Assembly (NCBI RefSeq): GCF_033239625.1
Contig: NZ_BTCK01000034.1
Span: forward strand, 7,282 to 71,281
Direction: 5' to 3'
From: Paenibacillus_T sp033239625
GTDB lineage: Bacteria; Bacillota; Bacilli; Paenibacillales; Paenibacillaceae
Length of the DNA: 64,000 bases
Both the position numbers and the translations under genes were made by a program. This document shows, piece after piece, positions 43,085-52,856 of the stretch. How positions within the stretch are numbered: the stretch's first letter is position 1; every line of letters begins with the position of its first letter. Below the pieces are notes generated by a model, which saw only the letters and a list, made by a program, of their open reading frames with translations, had not been told where the DNA came from and ran no database searches.

Positions 43085-45159
43085 TTATGCCGTTACCGGT
43101 GTCTGCTGTGACTTGCTGTCGCCGCCGTTGCTGCGGGATTGTTTTTTGTGTTTGAGCACGAAGTAGCCCAACGTCAGCGCGGCGAAGATTACGCCGTAGA
43201 TGGCGAGCGTACCCATGCTGCTGCGAACGAGCGCGAAGTCTCCGCTGGAGATCGCTGCTTTGAAGCCGGCTACGGCGTACGTCATTGGCATCCACTCGCC
43301 GATCGTCTGCAGCCAAGCAGGTACAAGCTCCTTCGGATACGTACCCGAGCTGCTCGTCAGCTGCAGGATCAAGATAATGATCGAGACGAATCGACCTGGC
43401 TGATCGAGCAGCGTGACGAAGAACTGGATGATCATCATGAACGACAAGCTTGTTACGATGCTGAGTGCGATGAACCAGCCAACACTTTGCACTTCAAGTC
43501 CGATGGCATAGAGCAGAATCACATCTGCAAGCAGTGTCTGAACAATGCCGACCAGTACGAACAACAACGCCTTACTTGTAAACCAGCTGCCGCCCGAACG
43601 TGGACGTCCTGCGCTGTCGCGCATCGGCAGTACAATCGTCGACAGCAGTGCACCAACGAACAAGCCAAGACCCAAGCTGTATGGTGCAAATCCTGTTCCG
43701 TAGTTCGGTACCGTCGTCAGCTTCTTCTCGCTCACTTCGACAGGACCAGCGAACATGTCGGCTTTCTTCTCGTTACTGTTATCATCGGTCGATACCTGAC
43801 CCGATGTCGAGCTCGAGGCTTCGCCGAGCTTATCCGCGAGCTCTGCCGAGCCGTCGGCGAGCTTGCCGACGCCGTCCGCCAACGCGGCCGAGCCATCGGC
43901 GAGCTGCTCCGAGCCGCTCGCGAGTTCAGCGGCGCCCGCATCAGCCGCGGCTGCTCCGGCTGCGGCTTGCTTGGCGCCCGCCGCGAGCTTGGCGGCGCCG
44001 TCGGCAAGCTTCGCGCCGCCGGCCGCTGCGCCTTCGAGCTTCGCGTCGAAGGCGGTCAACCCCTGCAGCAGGGCCGAATTCCCCTGCTGCAGCTCGCTCG
44101 CGCCAGCGGCCAATTGGCCGCCGCTGGCCGCGAGCCCGTCTGCGCCGGCGGCCAGAGCCTTGGCCGCGGCAACCAGCTGCTGCAGCGCCTCCTGCTGCGC
44201 TGCAGCGTCGCCGCCTTCGGCGGCTTCACCAGCCGCAGCTGCGGATGCATAAGCATCCAGCTGCTGCGCCAGCTGCGCGGCGCCCGAGGCGAGCTTCGTC
44301 TCCGCCTCATGCGCCGCTTTCGCTCCCGATGCCAGCTTCGCGCCTGCATCGGCCGCTTTATCCGCGCCGGCCGTCAACTGGCCGGTCGCCTCATGCAGCT
44401 TGCCGAGCCCGCTTCCCAGCTCGGCCGCGCTCGAGCTGAGCGATGCCGCGCCGCTTGCGACCTGCGCCGCGCCGCCTGCAACTTTTTTCACGCCGGACTC
44501 AAGCCCCAACGTGCCGTCCGCAAGCTTCTCTAGATTGCGCTGCAAGGTCGCCGCTCCATCCTTCGCCTCCGTTGCGCCGCTGGACAGCTTGCCAGCGCCA
44601 TCGCTTGCTTCTGCGAAGCCGTCAGCTACTTTGCCGAACTGCTCCAACATCGTCTCCGCATACGACTTCGTTACTTCCTTCGACAGCGAAGACTTCAGCT
44701 CCGTAACCGCGCTGCTACCGATCTTCGATGCGGTGAAACTAAGGCTTTCATTCGTCACATAAATCAGCTGCGACGGCGTCGGCTCAGCATCCATAAGCGT
44801 CGTCGCCTGCTTCGAGAAATTGCTTGGAATTTCGAGCGCAAGATAATAACGCCCATCCTTCACGCCATCCTCAGCTTCTTCCTTGTCGACGAAAGCCCAC
44901 TTGAACTTATCGTTGTCCTTCAGGTTATCGACAAGCTCGCTGCCAAGCGCCAACTGCTTACCATCGAGCTCTGCTCCTTGGTCTTCATTGACGATCGCGA
45001 CCGGCAGGTCATTCGTACGTCCATAAGGATCCCAGAATGCCCCGACCAACATCCCGCTGTACATAATCGGAATGAATAGAATACCGATGACCGAAATAAG
45101 TACCTTCTTGTTTCTAACAATATCGAGCAGCTCCTGCCCGAATAAGCGCATGCCCTGCA
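43085..45159 (-). CDS. YhgE/Pip-family membrane protein
   Basis: The ATG at 45159 (MQGMRLFGQELLDIVRNKKVL) has AAGGAGG eight bases upstream; the longer frame would include the TetR box. About 691 residues. One N-terminal helix (LISVIGILFIPIMYSG) and the signature DLPVAIVNEDQGAELDGKQLALG begin an extracellular part. This consists of a long Ala/Gly-rich run of ASGAAQLA/ADGSAELA repeats (about 215-480), probably a helical rod. Five to six C-terminal helices form an ABC-2-like membrane domain. The family includes phage receptor Pip and type VII secretion EsaA. The Ala-rich repeats explain the unusual GC content. Confidence 0.9.
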
Positions 45160-45198
45160 TAGAGGCGTCCTCCTTTATTAGCATCGGCCAGAACATTC

Positions 45199-45221
45199 TG
45201 ACCGTTTTGCTCATTTGGTCA
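45199..45221. promoter_or_regulatory. TetR operator before yhgE
   Basis: TGACC-N13-GGTCA, 23 bp, about 40 bases upstream of the yhgE start. The same spacing occurs before the tetR gene. Confidence 0.65.
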
Positions 45222-45298
45222 TTCCCTTGTTGAAAAATAGAGCGGAATCCGCTCTTTCTTCAAAACCTTACCTATCTATCTCAAACGCGGCAAGCTGA

Positions 45299-45889
45299 TT
45301 AGCTCTTCGCGCAAATGCCATGCTGGAACAGCCCCGTCAATTGCTCGGCTACCTCTTCCTTCGAGAGCGGTGCGTGTCTGCGGCTCCACTCGGCGGCAAG
45401 CGCCAAGTACACCCTGATCATCATGAACGCCGTAATCGACGGATTCACATCTCTGAGTTCACCCTTCTCCTGCGCCGAGCGAATCTCCCGCTCGATGAAG
45501 CCGATAACAGCGTCCTCAAGCGCGCCAAGTCCTTCGCTTACAGCCGATGTCCCGACCTCGCGCTCCTCTTGCGTCAGCTTGACGACCAGCTCGTGGGTTT
45601 CGCGGAACTGCAGAACGCCGTACATCACATCGGTTAGATTCTCGAAGAAAGGGCGGCTCTCCTCGATCCGACCTACAACGACCGCCCTCATCTCCGACGT
45701 GAGCCGACGAATAATCTCGCCGAACAAGTCCTCCTTCGTCGCAAAAAACGTATAAATCGTTCCTTTGCCAACGCCCGCAAGCTTCGCAACCAATTCCATC
45801 GTCGTCGCTTTGTAGCCGAACATCGTAAACGACCTTGCGGCCGCGTCGACGATCAGCGCTTTGCGATCGACCGTTTTCTTCTCCGCCAT
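45299..45889 (-). CDS. TetR-family regulator of the YhgE/Pip gene
   Basis: The ATG at 45889 (MAEKKTVDRKALIVDAA) with AAGGAG upstream is preferred; 196 residues. The helix-turn-helix is ARSFTMFGYKATTMELVAKLAGVGKGTIYTFFATKEDLF (about 12-52), the diagnostic TetR opening. The C-terminal ligand domain is all-helical. The gene lies directly upstream of yhgE on the same strand. A box of identical spacing precedes each gene, which predicts repression of both by this protein. The ligand is unknown. Confidence 0.93.
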   Translation of the reverse strand: MAEKKTVDRKALIVDAAARSFTMFGYKATTMELVAKLAGVGKGTIYTFFATKEDLFGEIIRRLTSEMRAVVVGRIEESRPFFENLTDVMYGVLQFRETHELVVKLTQEEREVGTSAVSEGLGALEDAVIGFIEREIRSAQEKGELRDVNPSITAFMMIRVYLALAAEWSRRHAPLSKEEVAEQLTGLFQHGICAKS

Positions 45890-45965
45890 CCGATCACCGC
45901 TCCTTTCTCCCACTAATGAACAAACCCTTCATTGCTTTGCCTTTGGTCGATCATCCAATACTAAC

Positions 45966-45988
45966 TGACCATAATTCGAATCCGGTCA
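45966..45988. promoter_or_regulatory. TetR operator before tetR
   Basis: TGACC-N13-GGTCA, 23 bp, 77 bases upstream of the start; a further half site (GGTCA) follows after a few bases. Confidence 0.65.
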
Positions 45989-46111
45989 TTCGGTCAAACA
46001 AAATGTTACCACGATTCCATGCAGCATTCAAGGTGCTTTCACCCACATTTTGCTGGCAGCTTCGCAATCCCGCTCCAAACGCGGCATTGTCTGGCAGTTA
46101 TCACAACAAAA

Positions 46112-46135
46112 CGCAGGTGCATCTCTGCACCTGCG
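46112..46135 (-). terminator. Terminator of kapB
   Basis: On the minus strand GCAGGTGCA, GAGA loop, TGCACCTGC, then GTTTTGTTGT. Confidence 0.75.
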
Positions 46136-46199
46136 CTTATACCTGTGCCAACGCAACCGCGCCTTACCAGCGGCATCATCATTGGCACCTTATCACATC

Positions 46200-46592
46200 T
46201 TACATTCCATAATCCCGCTTCACGATTGCCAGCGTATCAAGTCCACGCTCTGCCCAGCGCTTGAGACGATCCAGTTCGGCTGCTTCTTCTTCCAATGCAC
46301 GTACGAGCGACGCCTTGTAGTCCGGCACCTCGCCATGGAATGGCTCGAGGTCCTGATACACGCACAGCGCTTTCTCCGTGTAGCTCAGCGCCTTGCGCTC
46401 GTGGAACATCGGTACATCCGGATCGTACGGATAGTGCAGATTGCCTTGCTGCGGATGCTTCAGCACCGCGAGCACCTGCACGACAGCACGCGGCCCTCCC
46501 GTCTCGAACACCTTGCCGGCATAAACGCCTGTCTTGTATGTCATGCGCACCAACTGATCCATCGCAGGCTGATTTTCTTGTGAATATCGCAT
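46200..46592 (-). CDS. kapB: Kinase-associated protein B homologue
   Basis: The ATG at 46592 with GGAGG five bases upstream gives 130 residues, the normal length. The frame is open further upstream, but that part matches nothing. The KapB pattern is clear: MTYKTGVYAGKVFE, VQVLAVLKHPQQGNLHYPYDPDVPMFHERKALSY and HGEVPDYKASLVRALE. In Bacillus subtilis KapB is needed for phosphorelay input by KinB at sporulation onset. No kinB is adjacent. It stands alone with its own terminator. Confidence 0.88.
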   Translation of the reverse strand: MRYSQENQPAMDQLVRMTYKTGVYAGKVFETGGPRAVVQVLAVLKHPQQGNLHYPYDPDVPMFHERKALSYTEKALCVYQDLEPFHGEVPDYKASLVRALEEEAAELDRLKRWAERGLDTLAIVKRDYGM

Positions 46593-46674
46593 CGTTTCCT
46601 CCACAACCTTTCCTTGCAGATATAACCTCGATCGAGGTTTTCCAATGATGAACGAACACGCTTTGAGACAGCCT

Positions 46675-47075
46675 AATAAGAATTTATTCTTTCCATATAG
46701 ATCGGAAACCTTAAAATTCTTATGTATTAAAATGTCTCTCTCTACGTACTCCCGATCATCCATATGTAACCTTAACATCGTCCATCAAACGTTTTAACCT
46801 AAAGTTTAGCTTAAATTAATGCCTACTATTAATGCAAGCTTGAATTGTGATCTTGTGTTTACGGGCCCAAGCATCGTAATATGGTAATATGACTATCGCC
46901 GCGCATGTTTGCGGCCTTATTAATGATGCGGTCAGAAAACCTGAATCGAAGTCATTCTGGGATGAACGACCTACAGCTTTGCGGGGCAAGCGGCTTCGTA
47001 AACATGAGGTAGGTTTTATCGCCAATCAGAATTTGTTTCTTCCGGAATACATCGGAACCTAATAAATTCTTATGT
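46675..47075. repeat. Two direct copies of a 50-bp element
   Basis: Copies at 46675-46725 and 47024-47075 share AGAATTT, TTTC, ATCGGAA and AAATTCTTATG. Each has complementary ends (AGAATTT/AAATTCT). The second abuts the start region of the glycolipid transferase gene. The DNA between them has a 57-codon frame (46889-47062) without a ribosome site. Confidence 0.45.
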
Positions 47076-47097
47076 GGATAGAAAAGTGGGTGAGTCC

Positions 47098-48219
47098 ATG
47101 CGTAAGAAAAGAGTGCTGCTGCTCTCCGAAGGGTTCGGTTCCGGACATACTCAAGCCGCCTACGCGCTCGCAGTCGGCCTCCGTCTCTCGTCGCCGGAAA
47201 TTCAGACGCGCGTCATTGAACTGGGAAAGTTTCTTAATCCAGTCGTTGGTCCATTAATTGTATCGGCATACAGGAAAACTGTCAGCAAACAGCCGAAGCT
47301 GGTCGGCATGATGTATAGAAGTAATTATCATAAATCGCTCAATCGGTTCACGCAGCTTGCTCTGCACCGAGTATTTTATACGCATACGTCCCAGGTTATC
47401 GATCAATTGAAGCCTGATTTGATTGTTTGCACTCATCCAGTCCCGAATGCTGTCGTCTCACGACTGAAGCGGCTTGGCGAGGAGAATGTGCAGCTTTGCA
47501 CCGTCATTACCGATTATGATGCGCATGGCACTTGGATCAGCCAGGAGGTCAATCATTACCTCGTCTCGACGCCGAAGGTGAAGCGCAAGCTGGTCGAACG
47601 CGGTGTTGAGCCGGATCGGATCGAAGTAACCGGCATTCCGGTTCATCCGAGCTTCTGGCAGACGTATGACCGTGAAGAGGTGCTGAAGCAGTTCGGCTTG
47701 CGCGATATGCCTACAGTGCTCGTCATGGGCGGCGGCTGGGGGCTGATGGACGATGACGACCAACTGCTCGATTATATGACCGAATGGCGCAATCGCGTGC
47801 AGCTGATTGTATGCGTAGGCAGCAATGAGAAGATGAAGGAAAAGCTGCTGCAGGAGGAACGCTTCAATCATCCGAATGTCCACATCCTTGGCTTTACCCG
47901 CGAGGTAAGCAAGCTAATGGACGTAGCCGATTTGCTCGTGACGAAGCCTGGCGGCATGACATGCACCGAAGGCCTGAGCAAGGGGCTACCGATGTTGTTC
48001 TATAAACCGATCCCTGGACAAGAAGAAGAGAACAGCGAATATTTTGTGCAAAATGGTTTTGCCGAAATGCTCAATACGCGCGAAACGATCGACAAATGGT
48101 TTAAGCGCATCCAAGAACGCGAGGCATTCGCAGAGTTTAGACTAGCGCTGCTGGGCAAACGCAACGAACAATATGATCCGAAGGAATGTACGGACGCCGT
48201 CCTGCGATTTATGCAGTGA
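47098..48219 (+). CDS. Diacylglycerol glucosyltransferase-like (UgtP/MGDG synthase family)
   Basis: The ATG at 47098 (MRKKRVLLLSEGFGSGHTQAA) is chosen; the earlier starts lack a site. 373 residues. The N-terminal MGDG synthase domain has GFGSGHTQAA and DLIVCTHPVPNAVVSRL. The donor half has VLVMGGGWGLMDDDDQLLDYM, VHILGFTREVSKLMDVADLLVTKPGGMTCTEGLSKGLPMLFYKPIPGQEEEN, the classic G-G-x-T and P-G-Q-E-x-x-N loop. In Bacillus such enzymes make glucolipids, including the anchor of lipoteichoic acid. The UDP-glucose could come from galU. Confidence 0.9.
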   Translation: MRKKRVLLLSEGFGSGHTQAAYALAVGLRLSSPEIQTRVIELGKFLNPVVGPLIVSAYRKTVSKQPKLVGMMYRSNYHKSLNRFTQLALHRVFYTHTSQVIDQLKPDLIVCTHPVPNAVVSRLKRLGEENVQLCTVITDYDAHGTWISQEVNHYLVSTPKVKRKLVERGVEPDRIEVTGIPVHPSFWQTYDREEVLKQFGLRDMPTVLVMGGGWGLMDDDDQLLDYMTEWRNRVQLIVCVGSNEKMKEKLLQEERFNHPNVHILGFTREVSKLMDVADLLVTKPGGMTCTEGLSKGLPMLFYKPIPGQEEENSEYFVQNGFAEMLNTRETIDKWFKRIQEREAFAEFRLALLGKRNEQYDPKECTDAVLRFMQ

Positions 48220-48336
48220 CGGTTTTTTTCATTTATTATCCATTCAAAAAAAGGAAGGCGTTGCTCGTTCTCCTCGACAGGAATATTTCCAATCGCTGCA
48301 GGGTATAGTTAGCCCATAGGAACGGGAGGGGTACGG

Positions 48337-49752
48337 ATGGACGGTAAAAGTTTAGATGGCAAAACGATTATTATTCGCCTTGAGATCGATACGCGTACAG
48401 TAGGATTTGGCGCGGCTGCAGCTGCACTCGAAACGGCTGGCGGCGATATTATCGCAATCGACGTTATTTCGACGGGACGCGATCGGACCGTTCGCGACTT
48501 GACGGTCAAAGTAGCCGAGACGTCCAGCATCGACCGCATTACGACGACGTTGTCGACGGTCCCTGGCATTCGGCTCGTCAACGTCTCCGACCGCACCTTC
48601 CTGCTGCACCTCGGCGGCAAAATCACAATACAACCGAAGACGCCGATCCAGAATCGCGACGACCTGTCTCGGGTGTACACGCCTGAGGTGGCGCGTGTCT
48701 GCCAGGCGATTCACGCTGACCCTTCTAAGGCATTCACACTAACCGTGAAGCGTAATACGGTTGCTGTTGTGTCCGATGGCAGCGCCGTTCTCGGCCTTGG
48801 CAACATCGGCCCCTATGCAGCTATGCCAGTCATGGAGGGGAAAGCGATGTTGTTCAAGCAGTTCGCAGACGTCGACGCTTTCCCGATTTGCCTGGATACG
48901 CAGGATACCGAAGCTATTATTACGGCTGTGCGCAATATTGCGCCTGCCTTCGGCGGCATCAACCTCGAAGACATCTCTGCCCCACGCTGCTTCGAGATCG
49001 AACAGCGGCTGCGTGACGAGCTCGATATTCCGGTCTTCCATGATGACCAGCACGGAACAGCCGTCGTGCTGTACGCCGGGCTGCTCAACGCGTTGAAGCT
49101 GTCGGGCCGCACGCTCGCCACCTCTCGCATCGTCGTATGCGGCATTGGCGCTGCAGGCACCGCCTGTACGAAGATGCTGTTGGCAGGCGGCGCCATAGAT
49201 GTTATCGGCGTTGACCGCAGCGGCATTCTTAGCGCGGACAATACCTATGACAATCCGAACTGGCAATGGTATGCCGACCATACGAATCCACGGCGGCTGT
49301 CTGGCGGACTTGCCGAAGCAGTCGCAGGCGCTGATGTGTTCATCGGCGTATCCGCAGGCGGCATCCTAACCCGCGAGCATGTTCTCTCGATGGCGCCGGA
49401 GCCGGTCGTATTCGCCATGGCGAATCCCGAGCCCGAGATTCGCCCGGAGAAGGTCGAAGACATCGTCAGCGTCTTCGCCACCGGCCGGTCGGACTATCCG
49501 AACCAGATCAATAACGTCCTGTGCTTCCCGGGCATTTTCCGCGGGGCGCTAGACTGCCGGGCATCCACGATCAATGAGGAGATGAAGCTGGCGGCAGCCG
49601 AGGCCATTGCTTCGGTCATTACCGACAATGAGCTCAGCCGCATGTACATCATCCCAAGCGTGTTCAACGCACGCGTCGTCGAAGAAGTGCGCCGCCGCGT
49701 CATCGATGCTGCGCGGCGCTCCGGCGTCGCCCGCAGACAGCCACGGGAGTAG
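48337..49752 (+). CDS. NAD-dependent malic enzyme with N-terminal ACT domain
   Basis: 471 residues from ATG with GGGAGGGG. The ACT domain (about 8-85) is IIIRLEIDTRTVGFG followed by helices and strands, a binding site for a small regulatory ligand. The malic enzyme domains follow: the catalytic Lys in NTVAVVSDGSAVLGLGNIGP...MEGKAMLFK, the metal site IPVFHDDQHGTA, and the NAD fold VVCGIGAAGTACTKML. It decarboxylates malate to pyruvate. The ACT fusion is typical of the Bacillus YtsJ/MalS-related branch. Confidence 0.93.
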   Translation: MDGKSLDGKTIIIRLEIDTRTVGFGAAAAALETAGGDIIAIDVISTGRDRTVRDLTVKVAETSSIDRITTTLSTVPGIRLVNVSDRTFLLHLGGKITIQPKTPIQNRDDLSRVYTPEVARVCQAIHADPSKAFTLTVKRNTVAVVSDGSAVLGLGNIGPYAAMPVMEGKAMLFKQFADVDAFPICLDTQDTEAIITAVRNIAPAFGGINLEDISAPRCFEIEQRLRDELDIPVFHDDQHGTAVVLYAGLLNALKLSGRTLATSRIVVCGIGAAGTACTKMLLAGGAIDVIGVDRSGILSADNTYDNPNWQWYADHTNPRRLSGGLAEAVAGADVFIGVSAGGILTREHVLSMAPEPVVFAMANPEPEIRPEKVEDIVSVFATGRSDYPNQINNVLCFPGIFRGALDCRASTINEEMKLAAAEAIASVITDNELSRMYIIPSVFNARVVEEVRRRVIDAARRSGVARRQPRE

Positions 49753-49783
49753 CTTAACTTTCTCTTCATAATTGGATCGCCTT

Positions 49784-49829
49784 AAAAGTACAATCCTTCT
49801 GAAAATCAAGATGGGTTGTACTTTTTTTG
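49784..49829. terminator. Terminator after malic enzyme
   Basis: AAAAGTACAA-CC arm with the complement GG-TTGTACTTTT and a T-run; long loop (about 18 bases). Confidence 0.7.
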
Positions 49830-49964
49830 TATAGAGTCTCTTATCAATTTAGACGACAAGTGGTCAATCAACTATTTATACCGTATAAAACACCAATAAC
49901 CGCTAGTTTCATATAATGTTCTAAAGAGAGGCCCTGTTTTCTTGGTGCCTAAGAGGTGAATAAA

Positions 49965-52151
49965 ATGAGCGCGTTTACATCAAATATGAATATGAATGAG
50001 TGGGATAGTAGTACTAGTAATCCGCTAACAGATCAACAGTTAAATGAAAATTTCGAAGTACTGGACGATGAGCTTAATCAACGCGGTGTTAATATTCGTT
50101 GGAAAGGTGCAGATCCCAGCGGAATTACAAGCAGCTACTCAGCACTATTGGCTGCGATTCAGGACGATACAGATACGATATTTGTCCCGAAAGGCGTATA
50201 TCTCATCGATCAGAACCTTACGATTCCAAGCAGTAAAAAACTTGTATTTGAGCGCAATGCTCGCTTCCTAATAGCAGCGAATAAAACACTAACGATTAAT
50301 AGCGCAATTGATGCACTTATTACTGATTGGATCTTCGATATTTCATTAGGAGGCATAGTGGCAGGCGCTCCTCAGATAGCCTCCATATTACCTCACTGGT
50401 TCGGTGCCAAAGGGAATTGGAATGGCAGTACCGGATCAGACGATACTAGTGCGATTCAAGCCGCCTTAAATCTAGCCGGCCCGAATAAGCTATTCGTTAA
50501 TTTTGCAAAACCAGGCTACTATCAGGTAACAAAGACACTATTCCTCGGCAGCAATGCGTATATAAGTGGATGCATTACAGGATTCTCTACACTTCCAGGC
50601 GATTCGATTTCGCACTGCTCCATCATTTTCAACCAATCTGATCCCGATGCTTACTTATTTACAGGAAAAGGCGGTGTGGCTGGTGGACAAATCATTATGA
50701 TGAATATTGGTGTTTTTACAGGTCTGAATTACTACCCAGAGATCAAAAAGAATATTTTCCTCTACAAATATAACGTAAGTAATCATTCTTTGTTTGAAGG
50801 CGTACAGATCGGTCTCTTCGATTATGTATTTTACAATGGCGCATTCTCGATGGCTTCAAGAATACACTATTGCGAGATTCGCAACATAGGTCGAGCTGTA
50901 TTCTATAGAGGTCAGATCGTAGATGCTTATATTTACAATAACTACTTCCATGGAAGTGGCACCAGTTACATTAGCAATGGATCAACAGTAAAGGTGTCCT
51001 GCGATTTTGCTCAAGATAACACTACTCTCAGTATGAGTCAATTCATAAACAACTGGTTTGAATTTTTTGACTATGTTTTTAAACTAAAGAATATGGAGCA
51101 ATGCACTTTTATAGGTAACATGTTTGACTATATTTATAGAGTTTTTGAAAAGGTCGGTGTGGCTTGTTCCATAACAGGAAATGTTTTTAATCACTGCGAT
51201 CGTAATTCAATGATCACACATAAATCATGGTCAAGCAGCGCTGGCTTAGCCGATACAGATTGGCGGTCAATCGTTATAGAGGGATATACAGGGGTTTCAA
51301 TTGTCGGGAATATCATCGGAGCAATCGATACTTTCATTGATATTGTAGGCGGTAACGGCGGGATCAGAGATGTATACACTGCTGGTAATATTATAAGATC
51401 AGATAGCGATCCATATACTCCTGCTAATAAGGACCGATTAGTACGTGTTAGCATAGGAGCTTCTAGCTGGCTAAAGAGCGGTCATATGAGTAATGTCAAA
51501 TTAGAAGAGTTAAACGATACCGTGCATACAGCTCCTCCACAGTCAGGACTTTTTCCTGGTCGACGTGTTGTTGTTAACGGGCAGACATTAACACTTGATA
51601 CAACTTTCAAATGGCGTGACGCTAATGGGTCTCTGTATGGATTTACAACTAAAAATTTGATTCCAAAACTTAATGATACTTTGTGGAGCATGTCTTCAAA
51701 TCCTAAATGGATAGTTGATAGCAGCGGCTATAAAGTAACTGTTAACGGTTATTCAAGCGGAGGTTGGTATGGTTCTGTTCTTAACCTCCCCACTTCTGGA
51801 GGAAGGAACTATCGTTTCAATTCCGAAACAGCTTACTATGCAAGTGACGGAACCCATAGAAACATCATTGAAATCTATTTATTTCAAGGCTCTAATAAAA
51901 TCATCACTTACTATTACAAAAATGGCGAAGCTCTCTTCTTTACAACGCCGACTGGGACAGACCGAATTCAAATTGCTCTTAGGTGCAATGTAACCAACGA
52001 CCCTACACTAACTTTCACGTTCGACACGCTCTTTATGAGTGAATATTCTGAGCTTAACTACGGCACTATTGTCCGTACTCCTTCTGGCAAAACGCTATTA
52101 AAATATTATGATGAGACGACCAATGTTGAAGTTTACGAACCGTATATCTAG
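49965..52151 (+). CDS. Right-handed beta-helix protein, pectate-lyase-3/phage-tailspike-like
   Basis: The ATG at 49965 has AGAGGTGAA upstream; 728 residues. No signal peptide or membrane segment. The segment WKGADPSGITSSYSALLAAIQDDTDTIFVPKGVYLI matches the G-A-D-P-x-G opening of the pectate-lyase-3 fold. The next 450 residues show the repeating N-x-F/I-x-G pattern of a beta-helix. The start (NEWDSSTSNPLTDQQLNENFEVLDDEL) is like a particle- or baseplate-attachment region of phage tail proteins, and the end (residues about 540-728) is a beta-rich sugar-binding-like domain. Base composition is clearly more AT-rich than both neighbours, a sign of transfer. Substrate unknown; it could be a polysaccharide depolymerase. 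Confidence 0.8.
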   Translation: MSAFTSNMNMNEWDSSTSNPLTDQQLNENFEVLDDELNQRGVNIRWKGADPSGITSSYSALLAAIQDDTDTIFVPKGVYLIDQNLTIPSSKKLVFERNARFLIAANKTLTINSAIDALITDWIFDISLGGIVAGAPQIASILPHWFGAKGNWNGSTGSDDTSAIQAALNLAGPNKLFVNFAKPGYYQVTKTLFLGSNAYISGCITGFSTLPGDSISHCSIIFNQSDPDAYLFTGKGGVAGGQIIMMNIGVFTGLNYYPEIKKNIFLYKYNVSNHSLFEGVQIGLFDYVFYNGAFSMASRIHYCEIRNIGRAVFYRGQIVDAYIYNNYFHGSGTSYISNGSTVKVSCDFAQDNTTLSMSQFINNWFEFFDYVFKLKNMEQCTFIGNMFDYIYRVFEKVGVACSITGNVFNHCDRNSMITHKSWSSSAGLADTDWRSIVIEGYTGVSIVGNIIGAIDTFIDIVGGNGGIRDVYTAGNIIRSDSDPYTPANKDRLVRVSIGASSWLKSGHMSNVKLEELNDTVHTAPPQSGLFPGRRVVVNGQTLTLDTTFKWRDANGSLYGFTTKNLIPKLNDTLWSMSSNPKWIVDSSGYKVTVNGYSSGGWYGSVLNLPTSGGRNYRFNSETAYYASDGTHRNIIEIYLFQGSNKIITYYYKNGEALFFTTPTGTDRIQIALRCNVTNDPTLTFTFDTLFMSEYSELNYGTIVRTPSGKTLLKYYDETTNVEVYEPYI

Positions 52152-52215
52152 CCATTGTGACATGCGGTTAATTAGCTAGGCAATAATCTCTGAAATGATT
52201 CAAGAAAAAGAAAAC

Positions 52216-52242
52216 CCACCTTTGGTTAACTGCCAAAGGTGG
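52216..52242 (-). terminator. Hairpin downstream of the small membrane protein gene
   Basis: CCACCTTTGG, seven-base loop, CCAAAGGTGG; a T-rich run (GTTTTCTTTTTC) follows on the minus strand. Confidence 0.65.
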
Positions 52243-52293
52243 ATTCGAGCCTCTTTGCAATTCAGAAGGAAAAACCCATCCAAGCCATTGTTG

Positions 52294-52320
52294 AGCCGAG
52301 TGTTTATCGCACTCGGCTTC
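52294..52320 (+). terminator. Terminator of the beta-helix gene
   Basis: AGCCGAGTG, TTTATCG loop, CACTCGGCT, then TCTTTACTT. Confidence 0.75.
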
Positions 52321-52404
52321 TTTACTTGTATGATAACAAATTGGAAAATCCAGAAAAATAGAAGAACCAATCTAACCAAGCAGGTGAAAAAACAATCTTA
52401 TCCA

Positions 52405-52707
52405 TCAAGCACGACCTTCATTCTTATGCCGTCCCATACGCTTTCTAGCATAGGAAAGCATTAAGAAATGTACCCATGTCATAACTGGCAGTGCGATGAT
52501 CAAGGTGTACCGATTCGCATGATCGATCCCGAACAGTCGTACCTGCTCATCGGTCCGCAACAGCAGCCACGCCGACATTCCAAGTATAACCGAATTAAGC
52601 CCTAGTGCTGCCGCCATGCCTAACCACTGGTCCCTTGTACTCTTCATGACCCGAATCGATACGTATGCCGTTAGGAGGAACGTGCAGACGATAATCACGT
52701 TATTCAT
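52405..52707 (-). CDS. Small membrane protein, unknown
   Basis: 100 residues, ATG start with GGTGGAG upstream. Three hydrophobic segments (about 2-20, 30-48 and 64-84). The charged ends are YARKRMGRHKNEGRA at the C-terminus and MKSTRDQW after helix 1. No family was recognised. A tiny frame (52735-52824) ends 27 bases upstream and the CPBP gene follows it on the same strand, so the genes may be co-transcribed. Function unknown. Confidence 0.7.
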   Translation of the reverse strand: MNNVIIVCTFLLTAYVSIRVMKSTRDQWLGMAAALGLNSVILGMSAWLLLRTDEQVRLFGIDHANRYTLIIALPVMTWVHFLMLSYARKRMGRHKNEGRA

Positions 52708-52734
52708 TCACTCCACCCTTTCGAGGAATCTCAC

Positions 52735-52824
52735 CTATGTAGACGAGAGCAGCAAGGCAAAGATTTCCTTACTTATGTAACCGGACAGGGCTAGTATTAA
52801 ACCTACACCAAGTCGAGCATACAT
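52735..52824 (-). CDS. Possible 29-residue membrane peptide
   Basis: MYARLGVGLILALSGYISKE, then a hydrophobic end (IFALLLSST). The frame is open further upstream (to the CPBP stop region) without a clear start. The ribosome site is poor (GGAACGAAG). It could be a short conserved membrane peptide between two membrane-protein genes, or chance. Confidence 0.3.
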   Translation of the reverse strand: MYARLGVGLILALSGYISKEIFALLLSST

Positions 52825-52856
52825 TACTTCGTTCCACGAACCCCATTCCCGCTGGG

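Noticed and set aside
43139..44533. 464-codon antisense frame within the YhgE/Pip gene
   Set aside because: Arises from the Ala/Gly repeat region; composition is Arg/Cys-rich and no start site is present.
46593..46778. N-terminal extension of kapB
   Set aside because: The normal KapB length and a strong ribosome site at 46592 support the shorter start.
46889..47062. 57-codon frame before the glucolipid gene
   Set aside because: No ribosome site; one end is made of the repeated element.
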